From assembly GCA_030704615.1 (NCBI GenBank), contig CM060733.1, positions 10,230,001 to 10,294,000 of the forward strand: a stretch of DNA of 64,000 bases, written 5' to 3'. A program made the translations under genes and the position numbers. The stretch is from Takakia lepidozioides. Its lineage: Eukaryota > Streptophyta > Takakiopsida > Takakiales > Takakiaceae. The notes below the pieces were generated by a model that made no database searches, had not been told where the DNA came from, and saw only the letters and a program-made list of their open reading frames with translations. This document shows positions 11,385-21,979 of this stretch, piece by piece; positions within the stretch are counted from its first letter, which is position 1; every line of letters starts with the position of its first letter.

Positions 11385-12135
11385 GTTGAGATCTCTCAAA
11401 CCGCAGCCCCAGCCCTGGTGCTTGGTACCGTTGTAAAGCCCTCGATGAGGAGGGGTGCACTTGCTCTCATAATTTTTGGATCTGCAATATGGGAGATATG
11501 GAATTTCAATTACTTTTAATGGTGGCCAGAAATTCGTGAAATACAACAAAGTGGGCTTTCCTAGAACAATGATTGGATATATTACTACTCAATAAATTCA
11601 TGGAACAAAATAAATTGTTTTTTACAATATATGACTAGGGTAGTTTTTCACACATGGGCCTCGACATAGGAGATGCACTTGGATACACATGGGATTGCAC
11701 TTGGACTTAGATGACACTAGACACTTGGGCCAACAGCACAGGCTATCCTAATCGATATATGAAGGGAGACGTTTGTTTTGTTTTGTTTTGTAGCGTCGTT
11801 GAGATCTCCCAAACGGCAAGGCCCAGCCTTGGTGCTTGGTGCCATTGGAAAGCCCTCGATGAGGAGGGGTGTGCACCGGCTTGGTCTCGTGATTTTTGGA
11901 CCCGCGGTGTGGGAGATCTGGAATTTCAAGTACTTTTGGTCACCGAAAATTCGTGAAAAATAGCAAAGTGGGCTTTCTTGAAGCAGTGATTGGCCCTTCA
12001 CGTGGGAAATATGGAATTTCAAGTACTTTTGGTCGCTGGAAATTCGCAAAAAATAGCAAAGTGGATATATCAATATATGAAGTCTCGACAGGGGAGATTG
12101 CAAAAATAGCAAAGTGGGCTTTGTTGGAACATTGA
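11385..12135 (+). repeat. Dispersed repeat family, two to three adjacent copies
   Basis: Phrases GAGATCTCCCAAAC.GCA, GGTGCTTGGT.CC.TTG, AAAGCCCTCGATGAGGAGGG, TTTTTGGA, GGGAGATATGGAATTTCAA and AAATTCGTGAAA.A recur in the same order at 11385-11600 and 11800-11990, and in part at 12000-12135. More copies lie at 15830-16010 and 16105-16480. No coding is recognised and the element type is unknown. Confidence 0.7.
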
Positions 12136-12194
12136 CGTGGAGATCTCCCAAACTGTAAGGTCTCTCGATGCATAGGGGATTACACTTGGACTTA

Positions 12195-12712
12195 GATGAC
12201 ATTGGACACTGGAGGTCACACTTGGGCCTCTACATGGAAGAAGCACTTGGATACATAGGAGATTGCACTTGGGCTTAGATTCAATTTCTCAGACATGGTC
12301 CAATGGCATAGACTACCTTAGATTTCCCAAATAGGAGGACGTATGGGCCGAGAATTCTAGAAATATGAACAATTTTGGTCGCTGAAAATTCAACTAAATT
12401 ACAAAATCAAGTGTTTGAATGACACTGGAGTCACACTTGGGCCTCTACATGGGAGAAGCACTTGGATACATAGGAGATTGCACTTGGGCTTAGATTTCAA
12501 TTCTTCACACATGGGCCAATGGCACAGGCTACCCTAGATCTTCCAAACATGAGGACCTACGGGCCAAGATTTATAGAAATATGAACAATTTTGGTTGCTG
12601 AAAATTCAACGAAATTACAAAATTAAGTGTTTGAATGACACTGGAGTCACACTTGGGCCTCTACATGGGAGAAGCACTTGGATACATAGGAGATTGCACT
12701 TGGGCTTAGATA
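12195..12712 (+). repeat. Tandem repeat, unit about 216 bp
   Basis: The phrase CTTGGGCCTCTACATGG begins at 12221, 12436 and 12652, spacing 215 and 216. The intervening sequence matches unit to unit, including CACTTGGATACATAGGAGAT and GAACAATTTTGGT.GCTGAAA. About 2.4 units are present. Related fragments (TCGCACTTGGGCCTCGACAT, GGCACAGGCTACCCTAG) continue irregularly to about 13165. Confidence 0.8.
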
Positions 12713-14199
12713 GGCCTTAATATAGGAGACACACTTGAATACGTAGGAAAGAACACTTGGTCTTAGATTTCAATTCTTCACACATGGGCCAACGGCACAG
12801 GCTACCCTAGAGGTCGCACTTGGGCCTCGACATAGGAGACGCACTGGGATACATAGGAGATCTTGCACTTGGGCTTAGATGACACGACACTTGGGCCAAC
12901 AACACAGGCTACCCTAGTTAACATAAACTTCTAACTCTTCCAACCTCTAAATCACATTACATTGTTCGTCATTTTGTTCATGCTTACAATATTCTTTAAA
13001 CATTAGTTCATTCATGTACCACACATTCTTTACAACTAAACAAACATCCAACTTCATTTTAGTATATCAATTTCAATTCTTCACACATGGGCCTTGACAT
13101 AGAGAATCCTGCACTTGGACTTAGATGACACTGGACACTTGGGCCAACGGCATGGGCTACTCTAGTATGAGGGATGTAAGAACTTAATGCACTTGTACGA
13201 TATGAGGGTACTTTCGCCGAATTTCGATAGCATCGACTCCTCCGATGTGCCTCCTACAAAATCTTTTCTACCCTTTCTTACCACAGACTCACTATTAATT
13301 TTAGAATGCAAATGATTGTTGTGTAATGACGAGTAGTCTATCGATAAGGTGATGGCAACGGTAGCTATGAGGTGCATGGTTCAATTCTTGATTAACGGTT
13401 ATATCAGGTTTGTGTGCATCGTTCTTGTCACCCAACATGTGGGAGTTACATAGATTGGAGTGACACTCCATTTCATGTCAATCTATGGTCACCCCATTCT
13501 ATGTCAGTCCAACTTTTGTCTGCACTCTTTATAGGAGGTGGGAAAATTTGTCATGCCAAAAACCAGTGTACTTTGTTAATATTAGAGATCACACACATGC
13601 ATTAAGTTCTTACATTATTCATAGTAGTATGGTCTATGCCGTTGAACACATATTGTACCGTCATTTTATTGAATATATATATGTATTTACATTTATGACC
13701 ATGTGTACCAAAAGACAAACACTAGTACATATTGTCGTTTTTATGACTACGGGTAATATAAACCTTGGTAACCATGACTATGTATGTGACTACATAGTGA
13801 TGAAACCCATTGTTGGGCGCATTTTAATATATTTTAATCTAATGAAGTCATACATGTTACTACATGACTAGGAGCTGTGGTCAAACATTGTTGACCAAGA
13901 ACACAAGTTTGGTTTATATAACTAGTAGTCATACGCAATACTACACGTCAGACACGTGCCATATAAGCTTATGACTAAATGACTGCACCACTACTACACA
14001 TTGATGACATGCCATAGAAGCTTATGACTACATGACTACAGTAGGTTTCACAGCTATATTTATATGACTACATCACTACCGGTGGCATCTTAAGGTATAT
14101 ACATGAATGGGTTCATCCATTGGATGACCTCATCCATCTATCTTTAACAAAGCACTTGTGTCAATGGAATGACACAAAGTACAAAAAGTTAAAAAATTC

Positions 14200-14770
14200 A
14201 AACAGTTGCTTTAGGGTTGCCCACGTTCAGCCTAGAACACAAAGGGCTGAGACTTGGCCTCTTTTTGTCTCCCGCGCTACCATATGTTTTCGTAGTATCG
14301 AGCCGAAGCAGGGAGAACTTATGTCATGGAATGGGATGATTGCAAGATATGCAATGCAGGGGCGTGGGGTTAAGGCTTTGCGACCTATTCTTGAGCTTAT
14401 TCTTAAGCAAATGATGTAGGAAAGACGAGGATATGCACAGTAGGGGCGTGGTATAGAGGCTTCGGAGACATATGAGCAAATAATGCGGGAGGGGGTGAAG
14501 CCGGACCGGGTCACGTTCGTTTAAGTTTGCAATATCACCCTCGTGTACATGTATGCGAAATGTAGGTGCATCGAGGATGTGAAGGGAGTTTGCAACAGTA
14601 TGGCTGAACGATGCTTGCGGGATATGCACAACAAGGCCGCGGGAATGAGGCTTTGGAGACCTACGATCAAATGATGGCGGAAGGGGTGAAGCCCGACCAC
14701 ATCATGTTTGATTGCATTTGCAATGCATGCATAAGCCTGGCAGCCCTAGAAAAGGGCGAAGAGGTCCATG
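14200..14770 (+). pseudogene. PPR gene fragments inside CACTA DNA
   Basis: Two frames encode pieces of a plant pentatricopeptide-repeat protein. One is MSWNGMIARYAMQGRGVKAL (about 14320-14380). The other is MLAGYAQQGRGNEALETYDQMMAEGVKPDHIMFDCICNACISLAALEKGEEVHA (14611-14772). Both are typical PPR phrases. Between them the same repeat is present with stops (GRGIEASETYEQIMREGVKPDRVTFV-like text near 14440-14520). The fragment is cut at 14771 by a CACTA-type terminus. No intact PPR gene exists here, and the plant-organelle RNA-binding function is lost. Confidence 0.75.
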
Positions 14771-14801
14771 CACTACAAGAGATTAGCGTTTTTAGGACTA
14801 C
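14771..14801 (+). repeat. Second CACTA-type terminus
   Basis: Begins CACTACAAGAGATTAGCG and runs into TTTTTAGGACTAC. It aligns without gaps over 31 bp with the terminus at 13720 (about 24 matches by eye). It directly interrupts the PPR fragment at a histidine-alanine codon pair. Its matching right end was not identified. Confidence 0.55.
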
Positions 14802-15824
14802 GGCTGGCAGAGTCATAAAAACTGCACTAGGTAGACGACTACAGAGCGTTGAAATGCGTTGTAGTCATAGTTTTATGATTCTGTAGTAATGGATATCACT
14901 ACATGACTCCGGAAAGTTAGGGAGCATTGGTCAAACATTGTTGACCACGATGACAAGGATGGTTTATATGACTAGTGTGATAATGTTCATTAATAAGGCA
15001 CAATTATGATTATATTATGACTTGTAATATTTGACTCATTGAGAGTACTTAGCATACAACTGAGGGATTACGATTTAATGCTGACGTGACCAACCTTGAT
15101 ACTTGGTGATTAGTAGTTGTTTTGTGAGTGATGTCTATGACTCAAGTGCCTACAACCACTTTGTGTAGTCATAAAAAGAACTTAACTGCTGCAAAGCACA
15201 CACCCGGTTGCATTTGATGTGGCCCATATTATGAATTAATGACCTAAATGTAAATGCATTTAGAATGATAGTAACATGTTCGTGGACTCTCCTTAAAGAT
15301 TGTAGAACTGCAGTAACTATCCGGTGTCTAAGAATATGTCAGTATTCTTGAGCGCTTTGAAAAGTATCACAAAGTGGTGAAAAAAGATTGGGTATGGATG
15401 GGTGGAATCAGGTGGGGCAGACTTTGTCACAAACTCCAGAAGAGGATAACCTATATTCTCAAGGGAGAAGCGTGCCAAAGGACCTTGGTCTTCATACGTA
15501 TGCATATGAGAAAAATTTCAAGGAGGGCTTGCTCACTGATACAACTCTCCCTCTCTTGAATGATAGGTTTGTCTCTCATCTCTTAAGGTGGCAGTGTGTG
15601 GGCTTAACAGTCTTATGTCCTCTCTTTCTCATATCCCCGGGGTCTGCAATGATATTTTTAATGATACCACCAAGCGATACTTCTTTGTATCTCCACATGC
15701 TATTCGATGCCACATGTATTGACCGTAAGTGAAGCTCTTGGGATGTGTGATGTCATTGACTTTTGGAGATCATTTAAAATAGTAAAATAATCAATACATT
15801 CAGTTTGGTAGTTTGTTTTGTTTT

Positions 15825-16010
15825 GTTTGTAGCGTCGTTGAGATCTCCCAAACCGTAAGGCCTCCGCTAGGTTTCTTAATACCGTTGGAAAGCCCTTTGA
15901 TGAGTAGGGGTGCATCGATACGGTTTCATAAATTTTGGACCTACTGTGTGGAAGATATTGAATTTCAAGTATTTTAAGCACTAAAAATGAAGAATAGTAA
16001 ATTGGGTTTT
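15825..16010 (+). repeat. Copy of the 11.4-kb dispersed repeat
   Basis: Contains GTCGTTGAGATCTCCCAAACC, CCGTTGGAAAGCCCTTTGATGAG, TTTTGGACCTACTGTGTGG and TTGAATTTCAAGTA in the same order as 11385-11600 and 11800-11990. Confidence 0.7.
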
Positions 16011-16104
16011 ACTTGAATACAATATATGTGCACAATGGCACGTACCACACTAGTCTTTATATTGAGCAAGGTAGTTTGTTTTGTCTTGTTCGTTTGTTTG
16101 TATG

Positions 16105-16490
16105 TGCGTGAAGATCTCCAAAACCGCAAGACCTCCACTTGAGTTCTTGATAGCGTTGAAAAGCCCTTGATGAATAGGGGTGCGTCGAGGTGGTTTCATA
16201 ATTTTTGGACTTGCGGTATGGGAGATATTGAATCAAATATTTTTTGTCACTGGAAATTCATGAAAAGTAGGCAACCAACATGTAGCCCAGTGGTAAGGGC
16301 ATATACCCTCTTACGAGTGGTTGTGGGTTCAAACCACCCTGTTGGTTGTTACAAAGGTGTCCACCTTCCTACTGCAAGGCAGTAGCCCTTCTGGGTCAAG
16401 TAACACCATAAGTTACGCTTGCTTCGGCAACGTGTCCACCTTTCATGAAAAGTAGCAAATTGGGGTTTTCTGGAATATTGGCCCTTTATT
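16105..16490 (+). repeat. Copy of the dispersed repeat, split by a SINE
   Basis: The order GAAGATCTCCAAAACCGCAAG, GCCCTTGATGAATAGGGG, TTTTTGGACTTGCGG and TGGAAATTCATGAAAAGTAG matches the family. The repeat resumes after the SINE insertion with GCAAATTGGGGTTTTCTGGAA (16456 on). Confidence 0.7.
16271..16441 (+). mobile_element. tRNA-derived SINE with 14-bp target duplication
   Basis: A 171-bp insertion beginning GCAACCAACATGTAGCCCAG. It has an A box (TAGCCCAGTGGTAAGGGC, 16283-16300) and a B box (GTGGGTTCAAACC, 16323-16335), the internal promoter of RNA polymerase III. A body follows with AAGGTGTCCACCTTCC and ACACCATAAGTTACGC. Both flanks carry TTCATGAAAAGTAG (16257-16270 and 16442-16455). Uninterrupted copies of the host repeat elsewhere in the window show the empty site. 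There is no poly-A tail. Confidence 0.9.
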
Positions 16491-16491
16491 T

Positions 16492-16700
16492 CACTAGTAC
16501 AGATTATCGTTTTTATGACTGCAAATATCACTACATTTGCAGTGATAAGTGCGATTATGACTACATCACTCTGCAGTGACAAACACGAAATCAGTTTCTA
16601 CCATCACTGCGGAGTGATAAGTGCGAAGTGATGGTCGTCACTGCAGACGTGGCACCTGCCAACGACTCATAGTGACGTGGGGTGTAGTGTTGTAGTCATA
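16492..16700 (+). repeat. Third CACTA-type terminus and inverted subterminal motifs
   Basis: Begins CACTAGTACAGATTATCG then TTTTTATGACTGC, closely matching the terminus at 13720. The following 200 bp carry GCAGTGATAAGTGCGA and inverse forms, and end near 16693 in GTGTAGTG, the inverse of a CACTAC start. This may be a small complete CACTA-derived element. Confidence 0.45.
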
Positions 16701-17777
16701 ACTATACGACTACAAGGCTACGTGTCATGACTACACTTACGACTATGTCACTACAGATGAGCGCCAACATGGAGAGGTCTCTTCATGACACGCATGACCC
16801 CCCGGATGTATATGACTACACGACTGTACCTTATGACTACACTTATGACTATTCACTACTCATTACATCATTGAGGGTAGCATGTGGTATATTTCATGAT
16901 TACAAATGTGACTCCATCACTATAGGTTTGTACTGGTTCTGGTAGGTCATCTAACACGTGTCCTTATTCGATTAGTTTATAAAACCATTAATGCTATTTT
17001 ATTTATTTATTTCATGTAAATTTTATTTATCGTTTTGATATTCAAATATGTTTCAATATACAGAGCAATATATTTAATTGAATGAAATAATTTCACATGG
17101 CACTGTGCCTTGCAGGACATTCAGTACCTTTCTTCTTCCTAGCGCATGGCTTCTGAGGGCGTTTCACTCCTGGAAGCCTACACAAACACCTCCATGACCA
17201 TTACAGGGAACAGTAAAAAAGACATGGAAGCACATACCCTAAACCTTAAGCCTACGCTGAAGCACAGCCGTGCCCTACCGCTGAAGCATAGCCGCACCCT
17301 ACCACTGAGTAATGGCTGCCCACGAATTGCGGACACCTCCCGCCTAATCACACACAGACACACCTGAAAGTGCCTACTCGTCACTCACCGCATCCTGCTT
17401 GCCTTTTCTGTTTGTAGAAGTTGCAGCTACCCTGCGTTCGTGCTATGAAGCTTATGAGAACTGCAGTAAGGTGTTAGGAGAAGGTGAATCACGAAAACAG
17501 TGAGTGGGTAACCAAAGTCAGGAACTAAACTCACCCTTCTATCGACTGCCTGAACGTTGCTTCCACCTCCTTTATGGCAGCAACCCGTGCCTCTCGAAAC
17601 TTCTCGTACTCTGTGAGAGGGACAGTCACCTCCAGGACCCTCTGCTTCACCATGGATACTCAGAAACTCTACTTACAGATGTAGTACACGATCTACATAT
17701 AGCACTGGTAGCTGGTGCAAATCAAGTTCAATCAGTGTGCGTAACATTCAAACAGGGTAGGGGGTGACGTTCAAAGC

Positions 17778-19830
17778 ATGGAAAGTGATATTGCAGATGA
17801 GGACCGGATCCGGATGCGACGTAGAAGAGATGACCGTCTATGACGAATGGAAGAAGCTTATGCTTTAAGCAATTTGGGCATACAAAAATGTTGTGCAACG
17901 GCGATGAGTGTCATGGAGGAAAACTAATGTCGTTCGAAACTGTGAGGAAACATTACCTGATGCACGGGAGGATCCCCTTCTCCGCAGCTGTTCTATTCCG
18001 GTACGATTGCCACTTCCCCTTCAAAACTTGAGTATGAATTTTTGAATTCAACGATCCACTTTACCACGTGTCCTAATTTCGTTGGGTGATTCTAGTCATG
18101 TAGTCATAATATACAGACGTCACTATAACTACGTCATTGCCCTTTTGACTTCAACTATTGCACATGTCCTGTTTTCATTGGTCATCTGTAGTCATTTAGT
18201 CATATAGGGCTTACTAAGTGACTGCAACTATGACTTCCATGGCTACAAATGGAGTGTTTTGATTGGTTGACTCACAACATGACTGTTGTGGTGCAGGGAC
18301 GTGTAGATTCCGATGATGAAGACGAAGGCCCTGCGTTTCAGCGGGAGCCAAATGTCATTGAGAATGCAGATGAGGGTGGTGGATTGCACGTAGAAATCCA
18401 GCGTGCATTACATGAAGCATTTCAATTTGTTGATGCAAACAGACAAGACCCCATTCATGGTGGAACCAATCACATTGGAACTGATCATGTCGACCACATT
18501 GACGATTCCAGAGACAATGGAGACAATTTGCAGAATCCAGATAACGTTCAAGATGAATTTGATGAGAATGCTCACCTGCACGTTGATCCCGAGTATGACA
18601 AACTCTTCCGACAGTCGCAATGTCAACTTTACGAAGGGTGCTCGATCAGCCGGCTGCAAGCAACTTTGACGTTGCTCAACGCATGCACTACCCACAAATG
18701 CACCAATGCATTTGTGGATGAGCTACTGGGATTGTTGAGTAAGAATTTTCTGCCGGCCGAGAATTCATTGCCGAAAACTCACTATGAAGCAAAAACCATG
18801 ATTGCCAAAATGGGATTGTAATACAAGATGATTCATGCCTGTGAGGATGGTTGTGTACTCTTCCGTGCGGAGTATGAGAAGGCAACCATTTGCCCAGTAT
18901 GCCACAAGTCCCGTTACATTCCTGGTCGTGGAACTGTGCTCATAAAAGTATTGCGACACTTCCCTGTCATTCCGAGGTTGAAACGTATGTACAAATGTAA
19001 GTCGATCGCAGAGTTAATGACATGGCACGACAGACATAAGAGCCAAGATGGGTTGGTTCGACATCCAGCTGATAGCAAAGCATGGAAACACATTGACACG
19101 ACATTTCCAGATTTTGCTGCAGAGCCACGATCTGTACGATTTCGATTGGCCCTTGACGGTGTAAATCCCTACGGAGCTCAATCCACCAGTTGGAGCACAT
19201 GGCCTATTCTCTTGGTCAATTACAATCTACCTCCATGGTTAATGACCAAGAAGTTCATTGTCATGTTAGCGCTACTGATTCCTGGAAATGAGTCTGTTAC
19301 CTCTAAGAACATAGATGTTTACTTGATGCCCCTAGTGGAAGAGCTACTGGAACTATGGTCTGGGATTGTAACTCATGATGTTTCCCGTCCTTGTGATTAA
19401 CGCGAATTCACACTGAAGGCACTGTTGATGTGGTCAATCCATGACTACCCTGCATATGGCTTGCTCTCAGGTCAAGTGACGAAAGATTATGCTGGTTGTC
19501 CAGCTTGTGGACCCGAGGTGACTTCACAGCAATTACACACATGTGGGAAGACTGTTTTCCCACCGAAGATTTTTGGCCCGCAATCATCCATATAGAAGGT
19601 CAAGAATGTTCAATGGCGTTACTGAGCATGGAACTCCTCCAAAAACGCATACTGGAACACAAATCAGGGAGCTTGCAACAGTTCGCACTGCATGGGTAGA
19701 AAACGGAGGGACACCAGATAGCAGGACAGACCCAGCAAAAACTCATGGAGTTAAGCGATCCTCAATTTTATATGTCTTACCTTATTGGGAGGTAATTCCT
19801 TCATGGCCTTTAAATTGGTTGTGTACATTT
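17778..19830 (+). pseudogene. CACTA transposase, TNP2/Transposase_21 region
   Basis: Encodes the usual CACTA transposase order. An N-terminal zinc-like module has CNGDECHGGKLMSFETVRKHYLMHG (about 17895-17970). An acidic linker follows (18295-18590), then Transposase_21: MIHACEDGCVLFRAEYEKATICPVC, KVLRHFPVIPRLKRMY, DGLVRHPADSKAW, SVRFRLALDGVNPYGAQSTSWSTWPILLVNYNLPPWL, and REFTLKALLMWSIHDYPAYGLLSGQVTKDYAGCPAC. In-frame TAA codons at 18819-18821 and 19398-19400 break otherwise collinear coding. A frameshift near 19558 moves it to the frame reading SHRRFLARNHPYRRSRMFNG. The coding appears to splice (intron about 19792-19892) into the DUF4218 exon. Not functional. Confidence 0.85.
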
Positions 19831-19892
19831 TTGCGTTTTCTATTGAAATTGTGATGATTAAATGCTCAATTGCTTATGCATTGATTTTGTAG

Positions 19893-21872
19893 GGCCTCCT
19901 CATCCGCCACACGTTTGATGCAATGCATTGCGAGAAGAACTTGGCTGAAAATATTATTAAAACAATCTTTGGTGAGAGAGACACATTGAAAGTTCGCCGT
20001 GATTTGGAGCTACTTGGGATGCGCCCGGAATTGTGGCTACAACGTGATCCTGACAGAGCAGATACGTTCATTATGCCTCCTGCCCCTTATGTCCTCACTG
20101 AGACTGAGTTAGAAGTCTTTCTCGAGATTGTGCAAAACCTGAAAGTGCCAACAGGCTACGCATCAGCTTCCAAAAAGCATGTGGTGAAGAAGAAATTGTT
20201 TGGCATGAAATCACATGACTATCATGTGCTCATGCAGCAAATTATACCGCTTGCTATCCGTGGGCTCATGGCAAGTGGTCCTCGCAGGGCCATTTTGCGA
20301 ATATGTCGTGTATTCAAGAAGTTGTGTGCAAAAGTGGTGAATCCTACAAAGTATGAGGAATTGAGAACTGAAGCAGTTGTCACTCTGTGTCTTATAGAGA
20401 AGGAGTTCCCACCATCATTTTTTGATGTGATGACACATCTGGTTGTCCACCTAGTAGACGAGTTGTACTTATATGGGCCTGTAGCATCTCGTTGGATGTA
20501 CCCCATGGAGCGGGCAATGAAAGATATGAAGGGCTACGTAAGAAACATGGCAAGGCCCGAGGGGAGCATGGCAGAAGGATATCAATTTGAAGAAGCATTG
20601 GGTTTTTGCACAGAGTATATGGCAGGATTTGATGGAAGTGTACGAAGGGTGTGGGATGCAGATGAGGGAGAATATGTGGAACGTGAAGTTGTGGAAGGAA
20701 GTTCTAAATCCCAGAAATTGAATGACCTGCGTGATATTGTACATGAGTACATCATTCAGAACCATCCTCGCCTATCAGTCATGTTGGGGTAAGAAATCTA
20801 CACCATTGACATTCAGATTTCCAAGTTTTAGTCATTTCTCAGCAGTTGGCATATGGTGTCTTTTCATATCTCCCACGCCACCTCTGTCAATCTCCTGGCT
20901 GACCCTCGGTTTGTGACAGGATATATGAAGTGGAGTCCACACGGATAGAAGCCAGACGACGCTTGTTTCGTGAGGAGCAAGGGCTGGAAGGCATGAGCAA
21001 TTCCACGACAATTCAATACCCTCCTGATTTGCATCCATGTCCTCCATTTGCTGTTTGGCTCCCTCAAGGTGTACGGGATCATCTCTCAACTCAATCAGAT
21101 GGGCTTGATCCTACAACACGTGAGGAATTACTGGATTTTTCAAGGCCTCCATCATTTACTGCCCTATCATTCAAGAGTATGACAGCGTATGGTAACCATT
21201 ACAAGGCTATACCCCCCGGCATGAACACAACAAGTATGATATCTTTTGATTGTGGAGTCTCATCTGTTTTCCAGCACCAGTCCATTACCAACAATTCAGG
21301 CAATGACATGGAGGAACCTACAAGATATGTGGGTCTTATAAGGGAGATTTTGCAAATTGACTATGGCCAAACACAGCCTATAGTGTTTTTGTGTTTGTGG
21401 GTACGGGCGCGTCGTATGGGTCGTCAACCTATGTCAATGAAGCAGGATGATGCTGGCTTCACACTGGTCAATTTTAACCGTATGCTTCCACCTTCTGAGC
21501 AACCTTTTGTGTTTCCTGGCCAGGTTGATCAAGTGTTTTTTTCTGATTGTGTGAAGGAGCCGGGGTGGAAGGTCGTCCCGGAGAAGAGCCCCCGAGCACG
21601 TAGAGTGGTCTGTGACATATCAATTGCTAATGATGATGTGGCGGAAGTGGAAGGATTGTTAGCCCCACAAAGACTAGAGGAGACTCTGGTAACTGATGGC
21701 CCAACATGCAGCCGAGCGGTACCGGTTACTCCACAGCAGGTGGCCTCCTTGTACCTCCAAGCACCCCGTAGTAGTGGTGATGAAGTTCAGCCAACCCTTG
21801 GATAAGATGATGTCTGTGATGAAGACAGTGATACATGCAGTGACCCAGACATAGATGAGGATGATGGGGATT
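19893..21872 (+). pseudogene. CACTA transposase, DUF4218 and DUF4216 region
   Basis: After the acceptor ending TTTTGTAG at 19892 the frame reads GLLIRHTFDAMHCEKNLAENIIKTIFG, then the DUF4218 block with VKKKLFGMKSHDYHVLMQQIIPLAIRGL, FPPSFFDVMTHLVVHLVDELYLYGPVASRWMYPMERAMKDMKGYVRN and EGSMAEGYQFEEALGFCTEYM. A short intron (about 20789-20920, GTAAGA to TGACAG) leads to a C-terminal DUF4216-like part: RYVGLIREILQIDYGQTQPIVFLCLWV, FTLVNFNRM, PFVFPGQVDQVFFSD. A TAA at 21803-21805 precedes an acidic tail (DEDSDTCSDPDIDEDDGD) ending at a TAG at 21872-21874. This half is much better preserved than the first. Confidence 0.85.
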
Positions 21873-21979
21873 AGATGTGCTAGATTTGTGCACTCCAGTT
21901 ATAGACCGAGCTCTAGAGCTTAAGGTGGTAAAACTCCCTTCGCATTCCCATTAAGATATCATGCTTGAACAATGGATTT

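Noticed and set aside
14815-14832. Right end of a miniature CACTA element facing 14771
   Set aside because: AGTCATAAAAACTGCACTAG resembles an end but finishes CACTAG rather than TAGTG, so the polarity is wrong.
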